64,000 bases of DNA from the NCBI RefSeq assembly GCF_000003815.2, contig NC_049983.1, positions 18,820,073-18,884,072 on the forward strand, in the 5' to 3' direction. The position numbers and the translations under genes were made by a program. Origin of the DNA: Branchiostoma floridae (taxonomy: Eukaryota > Chordata > Leptocardii > Amphioxiformes > Branchiostomatidae). Shown piece by piece: positions 1 to 9,759 of this stretch; the first letter of the stretch is position 1, and every line of letters starts with the position of its first letter. The notes beneath the pieces were generated by a model. That model worked only from the letters and a program-made list of their open reading frames with translations. It was not told the DNA's origin and did no database searches.

Positions 1-202
1 ACCGCTCAGGAAAGTACAGGTACATTGGCTATGACTTGTAGATATCTTCCTTGGAATCTAAGGTGTATATCATGCAAACGTAATCATTTTATCATGTTTT
101 TTTGAGGGGGCCAACTAACCAACTTGTCAGGAGCAACCAACTGTCCTCAGCAACAATTTTTTGCTCAGTCCCTTGAATGGTTGCTCAGAACAAGTTTGAC
201 TG
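1..202. mobile_element. 3' tail of a TA-flanked DNA transposon
   Basis: The segment ending near 202 reads CAAGTTTGACTG followed by TA. It is preceded by a block with the wording 'cagtcccttgaatgg' that also occurs near the right end of the element at 24899-25359. I infer a decayed relative of that TA-target element. The left end is not visible. The rest of 1-638 is intronic or upstream sequence of the PXK gene in which I see nothing else. Confidence 0.35.
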
Positions 203-638
203 TACTACATACATATCATATGGAATTAGATGTCATTAACAAGTGGTTCTTGTAAGCTGTCCTTTTAATTTGCTCCAGAAAATGTGATAAAGAAAAATTA
301 TTGATTGAACTGCTGATCATAGGACATGTCCGGACATAGCTGTTAACTGTGTATATTACTGTAGGTACAAAAACATACTGTAGATGCATTTACTTTTTTT
401 AGTTTTATTCACGACAGGAGGGAAAAGGACTCTAGTTTTGCTCTGTTTGAAATTTGCAGTTGAAATAATTCTTTTAGTACAGTAGAATTACAAAGTACAT
501 TTGTTGTGTGAAGAGTTTGCAAACACTGGAAAAAACACTGCAGACATTTCAGTATGTACAGTACTTTACCTTTGTGCATGTACTGATCTGTCCTGTCATA
601 CAGGCATGATACTGAGTATTGTTAATGCTGTGTTGTAG

Positions 639-3600
639 ACCATGGAGCAGGTAGATGTGTACAGTTTTGGCCACCTTGTGTACGAGATGGCGTTTGGAGA
701 CCAGCTGCAGACAGCAACGCTGGAGATGCTGCCTCTGGACTGTCCTGGAGAGCTCAGTAAGTGTGGAGAAACTGGGCAGCTTTCTGTTTCATGCATTTCT
801 TATAACTCTTCAAGTTTCTAGCCAGGATTTATTTGAGCTTGATGGTAATAGCGTGGTAGCAAAGCTACCTATCAGGCGTTGTCATGGATGGGGATCTTGG
901 CCCTTCCATGGTGAGGAGATTTTAAAAATGTAGGCTAAATGGGTAGCCATGGGGGTTACAGAATTCTTTAGACCATATGTTAATGCATTATCAAGTGAAT
1001 ACTAGGAATGTACCGTAATTACACTTGTTGAAAAATTAGTGTATTGGTCCTTAAAGTGTGGTGGTTGCAAATTATAGTGTGATGGCCCCTTACGCTAAAA
1101 TACACTAGCTAGAACCCTGTATCAGGATTGGCACTTCAGTACAAAGTATTTACCAGCCTATTAAGCAGACTGACTTGTTGATATTTCAGGAACGTTCCTG
1201 GAGTCCATCCTCACTGTGGACGCTGTCAAGTCAGTACCTTCTGTAGCAGACTTACTGGCCAGTCCGTAAGTACAGATTTCTCCCCACCACATTTCCTGAG
1301 AAGTCTTTTTTTTTAATGTATTGTCCATAGGCTTCCTTCTACTGTGTTATTTGGTGAATTATTGTGCTCTCTATTGTGCTTAAGATATCATTTTATCCAT
1401 ATGGCAGGATTCTTTTAAGGGCACCTGTGGATATTGTACCCTTGATGCATTTAAACTGAATGCGAGTGCTTCAACCCAAAGCATTTCATAAATAACTTGA
1501 TGAAAATGTTTGAAGAATATGTTGCTTGTTGTGAAACATAGTGTCTTACAATTGGGATCTTGTCTGTGCTGTTTACCTGAGGGAACTTATGTTCCATTCT
1601 TATTCCAGACTGTTCAGCAATGTACCTGTGGTTCTACCAGATAAACCTCAGTTGAAGGTATGTACTGAATCAACCACAACTTCCGTCTACACTGGGTAGA
1701 GGCTGTTAGATTTGTTTTTTATTTACCCCAGGAAAACTGCCCGTAGCTACTTACTATTGTGTGACAGCTAATGAAGTGAATAAAGTGTCTAAGTATCCAA
1801 GAGTAATGTGAGGGATAAAAGTGAATCACTAACTGCTTCATCTTTTCCAATATCCAATATCTTCAATATCTACAATATACCTGTAGAAAAGCTGATTTTA
1901 ATCATATCATGGATCAGTGTTGATCTTCTTTCAGTAATCAAAACTTGGATATGTTAGTCTTATTTTGTTCGCTATACAATGTCATTACCTGCCTTTTGTA
2001 TTCCTAATACTTAGATTCCCAGTAAGCTAAAAGAAGCCCTGAAGTTGGCAAAGGAGGCAACAGAGAAAAGATTAAAAGTTGACCAGGGAGTGGTGAGTAC
2101 CTGCATAGCTGACTGTGTGAGAGAACAGGTCTATACCATCAATTTGACTTGTGTGACCAAAATTGTTTGGATGTAAGAGACTTTTATGTGTTGAGATACT
2201 GCATTATGGATCATGTTTTGCACAATTGTACGGTTCGTAATTACCTCTGTGTACAAAAGTTTGTTTTCGACATGTCTGTTTGTTTGTTTGCTTGTTTGTC
2301 CATACTTACCAATGCAGTGGAGTAGCTAGTTTCTAATGTTAGGTAATTGGGGACACCAAAAGGAAATTAGATTAAAGGTTCCTGAAAGATCCAAGAATAA
2401 GTTATCTTCAATTTCCTGCTATATGCATGGCTTATGCATGTCTTAACGTAAGGAAGCCATTGGTAAAACTGCATCAAACAAAATCGGAGAAATTCACAAT
2501 AATGAATAAAACAGGAAGTTCCCAGAAACCAGAAATATAGCCTGAAGGTATAAGACCTTTGACTTCTTGTCCAAAATGTTTCTGTCCCAGTTTAACCAGG
2601 TAAGAAGACAATCAAAGGCCAAGGCTCACCACATGTCTGATGAAGAGAAGAAGAAAAGGAAAAAATCTGCAAGGAAGGTTGGTTGTGTTGGTCTCTACTT
2701 CTTTTGCAATGAAAACTAAACATTAAGACAACGGCAGTTGAGCTTCCAGTGCATGGAAAGTTACATGTAGTCTTAGAATAATGGTCTGTAATTTTGTGCA
2801 TCAACTTCACTTCTTTTATCCTGTTTTCCATTGTACTTAAGCTCTGTTCTTTCTGTTCCTTTGATTGCTTTCTGGCAAATGATATATCACCAGTTCTGTC
2901 AACTGTAGAATCCTTGCTGAAACCCTGTTACCATGATGTTGCAGAAGACCATGTGACTTGGAGTCAATGAGAGCTCTTGCATGTAATTTTTACAAATAAT
3001 GAAATGCCAATTCAATTGTTTCTCAGTTGTCTAGTCCTTGTAATGAGTAAAATTAATGATCCTTTCCTTTCCCTCCCCCAGCGTCTGTCCCAGCAGCCTA
3101 CAGGCCAGGAGGAGGACCACAACACCAACCACCTGCCAGCTACTAATGGGGGTAAGGATAAATCTTTACCATTACCCAGAAGAAGCCAAACTGCTGTATT
3201 AGATAAGGCCTATGAGTGTGATAGTTTATATACAATGTTTTGTCTTTGGTGACCTGTACTTGGCAGGTAAATAAGAAAAACCTGTTGCTTTGTGAACTAC
3301 CATACAGCATACTGGTATTCTTAAATCTTCATGCTATATTAAGTATGGAATCGTTATTTTTGTGTATCTGAACAGATGTTTGTAGCACATGTATGTCATC
3401 TGTACATGTATGATGCTATACATCCTCACCTGGATTGCCACCTACTCCAGCTATCTCACACATGTGCTGAGCTTTGCGTTTTTCCCCTATAGTTGGTTCC
3501 AGCACCACTAGTCCCACATCTTCAGGTGCACCCTCACCTGTCCCTCCACCTGCACCAGGTACGTCTGGTACAGCTGTGATGTTTGCTCTGTTGTTTTCTC

Positions 3601-5253
3601 CACAGGAATGTTATTTAGCAACCCAAGTTTGCAAAGCCTAGAGTAATCTGTAGAACTGTAACTACTACTAGACCTAGATGTTCTTCTACTCTCTACTACT
3701 TCTACTATCTACAGTAACTGCAAATACTTCTACTACATATGCTTCCAGTGTCTGCTACTATAACTGCTACCACTACTATTGCTACTAGTACTGCTACTGC
3801 TACTACTACTTCTACTAGAACTTCTACTCTCTGTAGAACTGTCTTAACATTATACAAAGAAGTGAAAATATATTACACATATCTAGTTCAGACCAGGAAA
3901 CTCTAGGGAAGTCTGTAGTTGATATACAATGCAGAATGATTCAACAGTCTTTCCTTGTCAGGTATAGTATGGCACATTTATGAGAACAAAGTCCGCTATC
4001 CTACTGTCTTTACATACAATGCAGATAATTTGTAGTAAACGTTCATGCTATGTGTTTGGCGCTATGTGACAGTGTAGTTGCTAACAAAGCATAAGACCAG
4101 CTAAAAACGTCTGCTATCAAAAATCTGCAGTGCATGGAGTCTTTGAAACATGGATGTCACTGCATCTTTCCTGTACACAGAGCTTGGTATTATGATATAC
4201 ATGTACTTACACATCACTGTCACCTTACTGATTGCATTATATAATTATTTGACTACAACAATGCATGCCCCCTCCCATATGTATGCAACCAATCTTCATG
4301 GATGTAACTTGCCTGATTGCAGTGATGAGCCAAACGTGTAATTACTTAATGTTTAATCCCCCAGCTGCAGATCATGATCAGAAAGCATGAGGATCACAGG
4401 AGGATCCTGGATCTCCTGTAGGTTTGATCACTGTCAGATCTCACTCGTGTCTGTGACTAACACTTACCTGCTTACCTGTCTGCATATATATATATATATA
4501 TATAGCCCTTTCACTGTGAAGCGACAGTATTCTAGGCAATACCGGGTATGTCAGATGTCAGAGGCAAAGGCCTCGAAAAACCACACACGTCTGGACGTTG
4601 TTATGCAGATTGAAACAATGGTTGAGACAATGATTGTTTTCTTTTTCAGGGCCTTTAGCTTTCAAATTGATAGATTACCCAGAATTCATGTTGCTGCACA
4701 TGTGTCCTAACCTCTGTGAAAGGGCTTATTATATGCTGCATGCACTGCTAATACTGGAGTTGTTGCCTGTGCCTGTTGTATGACTGTGTGTTGTTGTTGT
4801 GCTGTGTTGTGTTGATGTGTGGCATACTGTATGTTAAGTGTTTGTCTGGATATCGTGATCAGTGATATTGTAGAAACATCTGAGACTAGATTTTGTTTTA
4901 ATCATGAAGAGTTTTCCCGTTGCTGACATTCTTTTTTTTCTTTTTAGTTTATTAGTGTAATTTGTCTGGTCTGGCAAAATCTTGCCAATATCAGAACAAA
5001 GCACATTCAGCTATGCAAATCATTGCTTTCTGTGACCGGTGTTCCCTGTTACTGTCCACAGCTGCTCCAGNNNNNNNNNNNNNNNNNNNNNNNNNNNNNN
5101 NNNNNNNNNNNNNNNNNNNNNNNNNNNNNNNNNNNNNNNNNNNNNNNNNNNNNNNNNNNNNNNNNNNNNNGGCCCGGGCTGAAGAAAGCCGTCACCGTGG
5201 ATAAGAGCAAACCTGTCTTTAGGGCAAAACTTTCTCTATGCAAAACTTCTTAA
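639..5253 (+). CDS. PXK: PXK-like PX-domain pseudokinase, 3' part (C-terminal exons)
   Basis: PXK is a PX-domain protein with a degenerate kinase domain, linked in vertebrates to endosomal sorting and Na,K-ATPase binding. Only the 3' half is here; PX and most kinase exons lie upstream. Exons: 639-756 (VDVYSFGHLVYEMAFG, kinase subdomain IX-like), 1190-1265, 1609-1657, 2015-2092 (IPSKLKEALKLAKE), 2591-2677 (Lys/Arg-rich, MSDEEKKKRKKSARK), 3082-3151, 3493-3558 (Ser/Thr/Pro-rich), and 5062 into the gap at 5071. Beyond the gap, 5173-5253 reads LKKAVTVDKSKPV, a WH2-type actin-binding end, then a TAA stop. Phases agree at each junction checked, and the order (kinase tail, basic linker, Pro-rich stretch, WH2) matches vertebrate PXK. 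The join across the gap is inferred. Introns hold a CTA-rich minisatellite and two DNA transposons. Paralogues of the same small kinase family are the main alternative. Confidence 0.88.
813..1119. mobile_element. hAT-like non-autonomous element in a PXK intron
   Basis: The right end reads CTAGCTAGAACCCTG and the left end is a decayed TTTCTAGCCAGG, so the termini are inverted. Internal blocks (a 'gcgtggtagc' stretch, 'cccttccatggtgag', 'aaaaattagtgta') recur in the same order at 30540-30872, so these are two copies of one family. No coding capacity was seen. The hAT-like assignment rests on the CAGGG-type terminus of the second copy. Confidence 0.6.
3659..3835. repeat. CTA/CTG-rich minisatellite
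   Basis: Degenerate runs of CTACTA, CTGCTA and TTCTACT trinucleotides fill this part of a PXK intron. It is a simple-sequence tract; no gene signal is seen. Confidence 0.7.
4484..4503. repeat. (AT)n microsatellite
   Basis: About ten AT dinucleotides, directly abutting the left end of the inverted-repeat element that starts at 4505. Confidence 0.8.
4505..4725. mobile_element. Short TIR element (MITE)
   Basis: The left end GCCCTTTCACTGTG and the right end CTCTGTGAAAGGGC are inverted copies, about 220 bp apart. Flanking trinucleotides are ATA and TTA, so a 3-bp target duplication is possible but not exact. It lies in the PXK intron before the gap. No transposase is seen. Confidence 0.55.
5071..5170. 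other. Assembly gap of 100 N
   Basis: Exactly 100 undetermined bases, probably a fixed-size placeholder. The gap removes the end of one PXK exon (from 5062) and the start of the WH2-like last exon. Confidence 0.98.
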
Positions 5254-5466
5254 GGGCACGGTCACATACGTCGTGCAATCGTCATACAATTTTGATGCTA
5301 TAGGATGTTCCTGCAGGCTGTGACAGAACCAACCACTGCTAAGGATTGTAGACAGCCTTTTGTGTAACAAGACAGCTGAACTTTGCAGGACACATGCATT
5401 GGGCTCCCAGAAAATGCCCTGAGTTAGTGATTGTACGACAATCGCACGACGTTTGTGACCAAGCCC
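5254..5466. mobile_element. PIF/Harbinger-type MITE abutting the PXK stop codon
   Basis: Termini of about 35 bp are inverted: left GGGCACGGTCACATACGTCG, right the complement of GGGCTTGGTCACAAACGTCG. Both ends are bordered by TAA (5251-5253 and 5467-5469), the 3-bp TWA target duplication typical of PIF/Harbinger. The left TAA is also the PXK stop codon. The interior has no coding signal. Confidence 0.75.
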
Positions 5467-5469
5467 TAA

Positions 5470-8199
5470 GGCACTGTCACTCTGCAGGAAAATCACTTAG
5501 GGGCAAGGTTGCCAGCTCTAAAATACATTTTCGGCAGTAATACGCCAGGTGTTCTCTCGATCACCGCACAAGTGTTAGAGATCGGCCGATGTTCGCAGTA
5601 TTTTAGGTGAAATTTGCTGGAGTTTCTAACACTTTCTGACCTTCTAGTGATGAACAAGTACAGCCAAAGCTTGTTGACTGTGACGGGGCTTTATAAGGAA
5701 TGTAAGTCTCTGACTTCTCCTTTTGAAATAAGGACTATACCACTCAACAAAAGGATGTATTTTTCTGTCTCTCACTGTGAAGTGTTTGTAAACTGAAGAC
5801 TTTGATAACTAAGCAGGACCAGCGAGTATTTTCCACTGTTCTAGCAGATTTTGTAATAATATAACAAACAGGGTGAACAAAGGAAATTAATTTTTGTACA
5901 TGGACTCAACAAGATAGATAAATTCGTTTTTGAGTCAAAAGAAAAAACACAATATCGTCTTTATTATTTTTCTTCATTTTTGGGGGATAACAATTAAAGT
6001 ATATAATATCCAGAGTATGTAACCTTGTGAAGGAATGTTTATGAATGTCTTTGTAAATTGTATGTAGCAGTTGCAAACAGTACTATACTAAGAAGTCTTG
6101 CGACGTTGTTAAAACATACAGTTGTTGGTAATGAATTATACAGAGGCATCATCTAAGTCAAGATTAAGTCTCTAGTTACAGAACTGAGCTATTCGTGAAT
6201 GGATAGTTTTTGTTTAAACCTATTTCATAATGTTATAATCAGCAATCATTGCTGGGTGTTCTGTATCTCCTGCTAAGGCTGTTCCATACAAAGACAATCA
6301 TCACTGTATTGTGTAATACATTACTAGAATTATGTTATTCACTCTTAGTGTTGGATCTAGGTTGTGTCCCTTGTCAACAGTTGTATTACTGGTACAGTCA
6401 AAACTGCCCAAGAAGTCCACAAAGGGGTTAATGAAATTTACATTATGTGGACAGCTGGTTACTATAGACAGGATTATTAATGCTAAATTTGAATGTGTCA
6501 ATGGGAAAAAGAAGTAATTATATGGAACCACCAAAAACTGGTCCCCTTGTCCAGATGGTCCTTATGTAAAGAGAGTCACTTGTACAGGTTTGCATTTTGT
6601 TTTAGTTCCTAAATACCAGTGTTTTGTTTTTCTGGCATTCTGAAGATTTAGAGTTCTTACTCGACCCTTCTCACAAACTCAAATGCCTTGAAAATCTTCT
6701 TCTTTTTTTTTTTGTATCTGAGGCCTTTGTAAAAAAACAAATTTTGTACAGTATGTGGAAATTATTCACAAATCAAATCAAAGTGCAATGAGTAGAAAGT
6801 GCCTTATGGTTTTCAAGGTATTTTTTTTAATTTTGAAGTTACGAAAAAATTGATTCAAACAGAATAGTAACTTAGTATAAGCTGCAGACATATAAACACA
6901 ATTTTGTTGTCCTTGATGTAGCAGATATGGACTGTTTCGTATGTATGGTATTGGCAAGTTCTGTACCTTAATTGTAGTGCCTTAAGGGACATAACTACAT
7001 CGCTTTATCTAGTTTAATTTACCAGTGTGCAAAGACATTGTGGCATGGCTGTGTAAATGTCAGCTAACCTCTCCTAATATGGACATGATCATGTACAAAT
7101 GTCATGGTCAGAATGTTCACCACTGCTGGCAGTGAATGCCTTTGATGCATGGGCAAATAAGAAAATAACAAAAGATTGTATAAGCTGATATTTGTATTGT
7201 AACATCTGCTTCATCCTAGACAAACAGATTGGATATGATTGTTGACTGGAAATGTAGAGGAGCGGAGCCTTTGACTGTTAATTTTTTTTTCCACTGTGCA
7301 CACTGCCTTCATAAAACTGTTGTTTCAAATGTCCTTGGTTGTTAATAGCCAAAGCCAAAAGTTTCTGCTATGTTTAGTTGTTACTGTCATTAGATGATTG
7401 CATTTAAATGCCTGTGTAACATATGTATACAGAGTGCAAAAAGCAAAAGTACACCACATTAAAGTACTGACACAATCTTCAATCATGTGTGATGGTATGT
7501 ATGTTCAGGATTGCTAGCTTGTTGAAAGCTTTACCCCTTCTATTATGATTTTCATGACCCTATGTTTGCTCATGGAAGTACATGTACTTTTACAGGGCCA
7601 TTGTTTGGATACGTAACAAAGGTAATTGCATTACATGGGGGTGAATATCCGAAACGACGTCACTTGTATATTACATCTAAATTCTGGTCCAGTATGTTGG
7701 CGCAGTGACTACGAGCCCATTAGTAAGATAAGCACTACCAAACCTGTATTTTTTTATAATTTGTGCATTGCATTCAGAATAAACTAGAATTTCATGTCCC
7801 ATACCTCTTCCTACAACTGTTTTCTTTGCCCACTTTTTAAATGTGCCAAGGTATGTCCTCTTATGCCCAAGTGATGTAGCCAAAACTGTAAATGATTTCA
7901 AAGGAAAAAGGTCAAGGATAATGTAACAAACGCTAACGTCTGTTACCTGCATATTAACAAACATGGATCTACTACATAACCAATTCCAATTTACATAACC
8001 AATCATCTAAAAAATAAAGTCAAGTAAGTTTTCACTGAAAAATGAACTCAATTACTTTTTAACCTAAAGTTGCTGTTTGGCACATTTGCTATTTACATGT
8101 AGTACATAAATCACTATTTTCATGTACAATATTGACCTCTGAAAAAGTACCATAATCAGGCTGCTTTTGTAAGTCACACGTACTACCCTGCTTATTAGT
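5470..8199. other. PXK 3' flank / intergenic
   Basis: AT-rich sequence with no convincing coding region on either strand. Short ORFs at 6249-6534 lack codon structure and splice context. The PXK 3' UTR presumably covers part of it, but I could not place the polyadenylation site. A dispersed repeat lies at 7775-8030. Confidence 0.5.
7775..8030. repeat. Dispersed repeat shared with 12640-12900
   Basis: Ordered matches link this stretch to 12640-12900: blocks like 'aaatgtgccaaggtatgtcctct', 'gatgtagccaaa', 'taacaaac', 'acataaccaat' and 'actgaaaaatg' recur with similar spacing, at roughly 70 percent identity by eye. It may be an old DNA element without obvious termini. Confidence 0.5.
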
Positions 8200-8203
8200 T
8201 TAA

Positions 8204-8436
8204 CCCTTAAACTGCCAGACTTCCAGCCCTTTAAATTGCTATCAGTGCCATGGTTGGCCGCTGACCTTCAAAAAGAAACCCATGAACAAGGTCAAAGTCC
8301 CTAACTTCCGGGGCTTGTGTGCTACAGGCACGCAAACCTGCCGATTCAGTGAAATACGCTTTCCCGGATGTATCCGGGTGCAGCACACAGGGCATGCATA
8401 TGTTGCCGGATATATCCGGGCTTGGCAGTTTAAGGG
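8204..8436. mobile_element. TTAA-site MITE with 14-bp TIRs
   Basis: The left end CCCTTAAACTGCCA and right end TGGCAGTTTAAGGG are exact inverted copies. TTAA precedes the left end directly and occurs two bases after the right end, suggesting TTAA target use as in piggyBac or Kolobok elements. The interior has two inverted copies of a TATCCGGG motif. Only a shadow ORF crosses it. Confidence 0.65.
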
Positions 8437-8763
8437 TTTTAAGGAGAACAAGTATCCATGTCTCATTATAAAAAAGCTCTTGTCATTTACATTTCTTGTA
8501 ATAGTGGTCCAGTACATTGATTATACTGCTGCAGGGGTCCCTGGCAAGTGGGCAGCAGTTGGCAAGTTAATGGAAAATAATATATACATATCTATATACA
8601 GTGTTTTCCACAATGGAAGGTTCCTTGAAATTGCACTTCATCTTTCTTCTAGAGTCAGCCAGCTTCAACTGAAAGACAAAGACAATAGATATTACTTTAC
8701 TGCCTGTACATGTAGGTTTGTCAATCTTGAATAAAACACTTGGTTGTGTACAAAGAACCAACC

Positions 8764-9383
8764 CAATGAAACTATTCGGGAACATATTTTGTCCTTTTCT
8801 GAAAATGTATTCATGTATTCGTGGATACTTTGGGGCCGGTCTGCTTCGCCTCGCCTGACGGGGGGGTTGGACCGCTTGACTTCAGAGCCCCTAGTCTCTT
8901 CTCAAGAGCTGCCACCTCGTTTCTAAGCTCCGCTTCCGCGATGGCCTTCTCCAACTCCGCCTTGCGTTGTTCCAGGACGTCCATCGCAGACTTAGGGTTG
9001 GGGTCCTCGAGCTCGATGGGCTGCTTTTCTGCCGGCGGATCCTTGGAAACCCCCTGGCAGTGCTTGCCGTATTGGCCCGCCTTGTGACAAGACAGCGGCT
9101 CGCCACAACCAGAGCACTTCTTCACTCTTTTTGGGGTCCTCCCCATGATTAAGGTGGAAGGAGGAAGGGAAGAACGGAGGTGACGGAGAAGAAATTGCGG
9201 AGACTCTCTGATGCAGCCTGCTCCCTAAGATCTGATGGCGGGAGTGAGTGGGGATCCCACGTGTAGGTTAGACCCTGGGAGCGACTGCATCCAATTAACA
9301 ACTTTGATCCCCGGGGGGGCCCAAAGATCCACAATGAAACTATTCGGGAACATATTCTGTCCTCTTCTGAAAATGTATTCATG
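8764..9383 (-). mobile_element. GC-rich insertion between 52-bp direct repeats
   Basis: A 52-bp segment starting CAATGAAACTATTCGGGAAC is present at 8764-8815 and 9332-9383 with about two mismatches. Between them lie 516 bp far richer in GC than the surroundings and coding on the minus strand. Direct repeats this short are not normal LTRs. A fragment of a tyrosine-recombinase retroelement with split repeats, or an internally deleted LTR element, would fit. The class is unresolved. Confidence 0.6.
8811..9146 (-). CDS. Retroelement gag/ORF1-like zinc-knuckle and coiled-coil protein
   Basis: A 111-aa ORF. Residues 11-30 hold a CxxC...CH...GxHC cluster (CSGCGEPLSCHKAGQYGKHC), a small zinc-knuckle type seen near the start of some invertebrate retroelement ORF1/gag proteins. 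Residues about 60-88 form a Glu/Lys/Ala-rich heptad coiled coil (LEQRKAELEKAIAEAELR). The tail is Pro/Ser-rich and runs into the left direct repeat. There are no splice sites and the GC content is unlike the host flanks. The natural protein probably continued beyond the tail, so this is a truncated remnant. Function is inferred from motif and context only. Confidence 0.55.
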   Translation of the reverse strand: MGRTPKRVKKCSGCGEPLSCHKAGQYGKHCQGVSKDPPAEKQPIELEDPNPKSAMDVLEQRKAELEKAIAEAELRNEVAALEKRLGALKSSGPTPPSGEAKQTGPKVSTNT

Positions 9384-9441
9384 AAGTGCTTTCATAACTT
9401 CAGTGGCAAGACCTAACAAGCCTGGAATTCAGGCTAGGAAT

Positions 9442-9618
9442 TAATCTCCAAGCACATCCTACAGTAGCATAAGATAGTATCAAAAGCTGCCAGAGGCATG
9501 AAGCTGGCCTAGGAGTGTGTTTGGCTACCAGAGAGGCTGAAGACTCCCTTTGACCAGCTGTACTCCTTAGCCAGCTTTGATACTATCTTATGCCACTGGT
9601 AAATCTGCCTGGAGAATA
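9442..9618. mobile_element. MITE of the TCTCCAAGCAGA family, copy 1
   Basis: The left end TAATCTCCAAGCACATCC and the right end, whose complement is TATTCTCCAGGCAGAT, are inverted. The interior carries 'atagtatcaaaagct' and its inverted partner 'agctttgatactat', as in the copy at 18219-18368. Flanking octamers (gctaggaa / gctatgag) may be a decayed 8-bp target duplication. Confidence 0.65.
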
Positions 9619-9624
9619 GCTATG

Positions 9625-9706
9625 AGTTATCCCTGTAGTTGTGTGTGTTGCATGTACCTGTTGAGAGAATGGGGCCTGTCTGCCCTGTGTGTATCCTGTG
9701 CCAGGA
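9625..9706 (-). repeat. Partial tandem duplicate of the SLC37 terminal coding exon
   Basis: Read on the minus strand, the segment encodes a near copy of the last residues of the transporter (DTHR...RPHSLNRYMQ, then HTQLQG and stop), with three extra residues inserted in frame. It lies just downstream of the real last exon (9760-9927). A CAG preceded by pyrimidines sits just before DTHR, so use as an alternative last exon is conceivable, though plain duplication is simpler. Confidence 0.6.
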
Positions 9707-9759
9707 ATTAAGTGGACAAAAGCTAACAAGACTGCAGGATACATGTATGACAGTATGGG

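Noticed and set aside
4363-4421. Possible alternative PXK exon after 'ttaatcccccag' ending in a stop
   Set aside because: The acceptor is acceptable but the peptide is short and unlike PXK, and the following donor is weak. Not enough to annotate.
4960-5253. ORFs running through the assembly gap
   Set aside because: Open only because the gap is read as unknown residues. Only the last 26 codons after the gap are supported as PXK.
8282-8734. 150-aa plus-strand open frame
   Set aside because: Starts inside a TTAA-type MITE and continues into unique AT-rich sequence; no homology or composition support.
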